A stretch of DNA of 64,000 nt from Cloacibacterium rupense (GTDB lineage Bacteria > Bacteroidota > Bacteroidia > Flavobacteriales > Weeksellaceae). A program made the position numbers and the translations under genes. Below the pieces are notes generated by a model. It was not told where the DNA came from and did no database searches. It worked only from the letters and a program-made list of their open reading frames with translations. The stretch lies in contig NZ_BMLV01000006.1 of NCBI RefSeq assembly GCF_014645495.1, positions 69,298 through 133,297 of the forward strand. Direction: 5' to 3'. Every line of letters starts with the position of its first letter. Positions within the stretch are counted from its first letter, which is position 1. This document shows, piece by piece, positions 61,955 through 64,000 of the stretch.

Positions 61955-62092
61955 TTGAGTTCGAGGTGGTTTGATGTAGTTTGAATTGTTTGATTTAGTT
62001 ACAAATTTCAAACAATTTCAAACCTTAAAACAATTTCAAACCTTAAAACAGTTTCAAACCATCAGAAAAAAATTTTCAAAACACAAAAATAT
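61955..62092 (+). repeat. Intergenic GTTTGA/TCAAAC array before the GCS2 gene
   Basis: Left half GTTCGAGGTGGTTTGATGTA and GTTTGAATTGTTTGATTTAG (61958-61999); right half TCAAAC at 62008, 62018, 62036 and 62054 with TTAAAAC in the intermediate 9-bp steps, close to the array at 60111. Confidence 0.8.
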
Positions 62093-63202
62093 ATGGAAGA
62101 AAAACACAAATTTACAATTGGTATAGAAGAAGAATATCAAATAATAGATATAGAAAGCAGAGATTTGGTTTCTCACGTTTCTAAAATTATTGAAGGCAGC
62201 CATGCTACACTTCACGAAAAACTCAAAAACGAAATGCATGAGTCTGTAGTAGAAATGGAAACCAGCATTTGCCAAAACATAAAACAAGCCAGAGAAGAAA
62301 TGTACTCTCTAAGAAGACATTTAGTAGAGTTGGCAAAATCTCATAACTTGAGAGTTTCTGGCGGCGGAACTCACCCTTTTTCTGATTGGAAACTTCAAAA
62401 TATCACCACGAAAGATCGTTACGACATCATTGTAAATGATATGGGAGATGTAGCTCGTTCTAATCTTATTTTCGGTTTGCATGTTCACGTTGGAGTTCCT
62501 AACAGAGAAGAAGGCATTAAAATCCAAAATATTGCAAGGTATTTTTTACCTCATATTTATGCTCTTTCTACTTGTTCACCATTTTGGGAAGGCAGAAACA
62601 CCGGATTTAAATCTTATCGACAAAAAGTATTTGCAAAATTTCCTAGAACAGGCATTCCAAGTTATTTTAATTGTTGGGCAGATTTTGAACAATATGTAAA
62701 TATTCTTGTAAAAACAGGAACCATTGATAATGCTAAAAAAATATGGTGGGATCTAAGGGTACATCCCATTTATCCAACTATAGAATTTAGAATCTGTGAT
62801 ATGCCACTTAGATTAGAAGAAACACTCTGCCTAGCTGCTCTTATGCAATGTATTGTTGCTAAAATTTACAAACTTCATCAGCAGAATATAAGTTTTAGAA
62901 GTTATAGAAGAATTCTAATTGCAGAAAACAAATGGAGAGCTTCTAAAATGGGAATAGATGCGGATTTAATAGACTTCGGAAAAGAAATAACCGTTCCTTA
63001 CAACGCTCTATTAGAAGAATTATTAGAATTCATAGATGATGTGGTAGATGATTTGGATTGCCGAAAAGAGGTAGAATATGCCCGCGAAATTGTAAAAATG
63101 GGTACAGGTGCAGATAGAAAACTTAATGTTTATAAAGAAACTGGTGACCTGAAAAAAGTGGTAGACTATATGATTGCCGAAACAGAATATGGTCTATTTT
63201 AA
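62093..63202 (+). CDS. Carboxylate-amine ligase, GCS2 family (YbdK-like)
   Basis: 369 residues. Glutamine-synthetase-like fold of the gamma-glutamylcysteine ligase 2 family (COG2170). Marks: FTIGIEEEYQIID (metal-binding Glu residues 12-14), VSGGGTHPFSDW (~88-99), FGLHVHVGVPNREEG (His 130, 132), and LRVHPIYPTIEFRICDMPLRLEE (~221-243). Related enzymes couple glutamate or similar acids to amines with ATP; E. coli YbdK has weak glutamate-cysteine ligase activity. In this cluster it is the third amide-bond-forming enzyme. Confidence 0.92.
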   Translation: MEEKHKFTIGIEEEYQIIDIESRDLVSHVSKIIEGSHATLHEKLKNEMHESVVEMETSICQNIKQAREEMYSLRRHLVELAKSHNLRVSGGGTHPFSDWKLQNITTKDRYDIIVNDMGDVARSNLIFGLHVHVGVPNREEGIKIQNIARYFLPHIYALSTCSPFWEGRNTGFKSYRQKVFAKFPRTGIPSYFNCWADFEQYVNILVKTGTIDNAKKIWWDLRVHPIYPTIEFRICDMPLRLEETLCLAALMQCIVAKIYKLHQQNISFRSYRRILIAENKWRASKMGIDADLIDFGKEITVPYNALLEELLEFIDDVVDDLDCRKEVEYAREIVKMGTGADRKLNVYKETGDLKKVVDYMIAETEYGLF

Positions 63203-63220
63203 GAATCAATTTGTTTTATT

Positions 63221-63228
63221 TACTTTTG
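63221..63228 (+). promoter_or_regulatory. Putative -7 element before the glutamine amidotransferase gene
   Basis: TACTTTTG, a TAnnTTTG match 16 bp before the ATG at 63244. It suggests an additional internal promoter late in the cluster. Confidence 0.4.
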
Positions 63229-63243
63229 CAAAAATTCAAAAAA

Positions 63244-64000
63244 ATGACAGAGATAAAATTGGCATTGCTAGATATGAACAACAATCATCCTAATCAAGGA
63301 ATGAGGAATATCCGTGAAATTTCAGCAGCATTTCAAAAAAATTCTGAGTTTGAGGTGAAAATTGAATATTTCGATGTTCGTTATAAAAACGAAATGCCAA
63401 ATGTATCAGATTTTGATATTTTTATTTCATCTGGTGGACCAGGAACTCCGCACAAAGAAGGCCTTGATTGGGAAGAAAAATTTTCAAATTTTTTAGATGA
63501 AATTCTAGCTTTCAATAAAAAAAATGAACAAAAAAAATTCTTATTTCTTATCTGTCATAGCTTCCAATTGGCAAGCATTCACTGGGAAATTGGCAATGTT
63601 TGCAAAAGAAGGTCATATTCTTTCGGAATTATGCCCATTCACAAAACAGATGAAGGAGACGAAGAATTTTTATTCCAAAATCTACCAGACCCGTTTTTTG
63701 CTGTAGATTCTAGAGCTTATCAATTAATAGAACCAAACTATGAATCTATCTATAATTTGGGTGCAAAATTGGTAGCGATAGAGAAGTTTCGTCCACACGT
63801 TGCTCATTTAGAAAGAGCCATTATGGCGATTAGATTTTCTGATGAAATTTTCGGGACTCAATTCCATCCAGAAGCAGATCCTCTCGGAATGATGGAAAAT
63901 CTAAAAGATGAAGCCAACAAAGAAGCAATGATAGAAAACTACGGCTTAGAAAAATACCACGAAACGCTAGATAGAATAAATGATGAGGATAAAATTGTAC
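63244..64000 (+). CDS. Class I glutamine amidotransferase-like protein (3' end outside window)
   Basis: 252 visible codons from ATG 63244, open to the right edge. Opening IKLALLDMNNNHPNQGMRNI; SSGGPGTPH oxyanion-type loop; nucleophile Cys 104 in LICHSFQLA; HAHLERAIMAIRF-like region and GTQFHPEADP with the catalytic His/Glu. The elbow is C-H-S-F-Q, whereas class I amidotransferases normally have C-x-G-x-Q. Could release ammonia from glutamine for a partner, or hydrolyse a gamma-glutamyl product of the GCS2 enzyme 41 bp upstream. C-terminus unseen. Confidence 0.85.
   Translation, partial: MTEIKLALLDMNNNHPNQGMRNIREISAAFQKNSEFEVKIEYFDVRYKNEMPNVSDFDIFISSGGPGTPHKEGLDWEEKFSNFLDEILAFNKKNEQKKFLFLICHSFQLASIHWEIGNVCKRRSYSFGIMPIHKTDEGDEEFLFQNLPDPFFAVDSRAYQLIEPNYESIYNLGAKLVAIEKFRPHVAHLERAIMAIRFSDEIFGTQFHPEADPLGMMENLKDEANKEAMIENYGLEKYHETLDRINDEDKIV

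Noticed and set aside
58826-62092. CRISPR-like repeats in the amidoligase cluster
   Set aside because: Units are 9-10 bp, halves are complementary, and the elements lie between genes without spacers of constant length.
63524-63706. Short plus-strand frame inside the amidotransferase gene
   Set aside because: Checked for a frameshift: the frame from 63244 is continuous through Cys 104 and the FHPEA motif to the window edge, so this is a shadow.

Overview
This window is chromosomal DNA from an AT-rich (roughly one third G+C by eye) member of the Bacteroidota, most likely class Flavobacteriia in the Chryseobacterium/Cloacibacterium neighbourhood. The evidence is the gliding genes gldF and gldG, several Bacteroidota outer-membrane beta-barrel proteins, a giant secreted protein with calcium-loop repeats, promoters of the TTTG-N18-TAnnTTTG type, few Shine-Dalgarno sites and frequent TTG/GTG starts. 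I see no tRNA, rRNA, insertion sequence, prophage or CRISPR array.

Layout. 1-3146: the 5' part of a giant secreted surface protein. 3.3-10.8 kb: a lysozyme-inhibitor-like protein, an ene-reductase/nitroreductase pair divergent from an AraC regulator, a bile-acid-symporter homologue, a secreted GDPD enzyme, an aldo/keto reductase, and a J-domain-like/HIRAN pair. 10.8-11.1 kb: a non-coding gap holding eleven copies of an 11-bp motif. 11-21 kb: ffh, two paralogous beta-barrels, phoH, SAM hydrolase, hemJ, gldF, gldG and small hypothetical genes, with unusual short-motif hairpin arrays between them. 20.6-30.6 kb: HAD phosphatase, kbl, dacB, priA, a Yip1-like membrane protein, proline dehydrogenase, aroB and another beta-barrel. 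30.7-38.3 kb: purine genes purF, purC, purL and purB, all on the minus strand. 38.4-45.3 kb: SDR, aldehyde dehydrogenase, L,D-transpeptidase, thioredoxin, lipid A acyltransferase-like, GT2 glycosyltransferase, exonuclease and apaG. 45.4-49.5 kb: sucB and sucA. 51.2-56.0 kb: the glycogen set glgC-glgA-glgB.

56.3-64.0 kb is the most interesting part. A co-directional cluster, divergent from glgB, encodes an esterase with an N-terminal glycogen-binding-like domain, an M17 aminopeptidase, two different ATP-grasp ligases, a second esterase, a GCS2-type carboxylate-amine ligase and a class I glutamine amidotransferase-like protein that runs off the right edge. Three amide-bond-forming enzymes with a peptidase, two hydrolases and an amidotransferase suggest an uncharacterised pathway that makes, and perhaps trims, a small peptide or amino-acid conjugate. 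Three of the intergenic gaps in this cluster carry the same type of GTTTGA/TCAAAC array, and a fourth such array lies at 44.3 kb.

Working together: sucA-sucB, purL-purC-purF and glgC-glgA-glgB are metabolic units. GldF/GldG form part of the gliding ABC transporter. The ene-reductase/nitroreductase pair is probably controlled by its divergent AraC regulator. Hairpin terminators with T-runs separate many of the transcription units.
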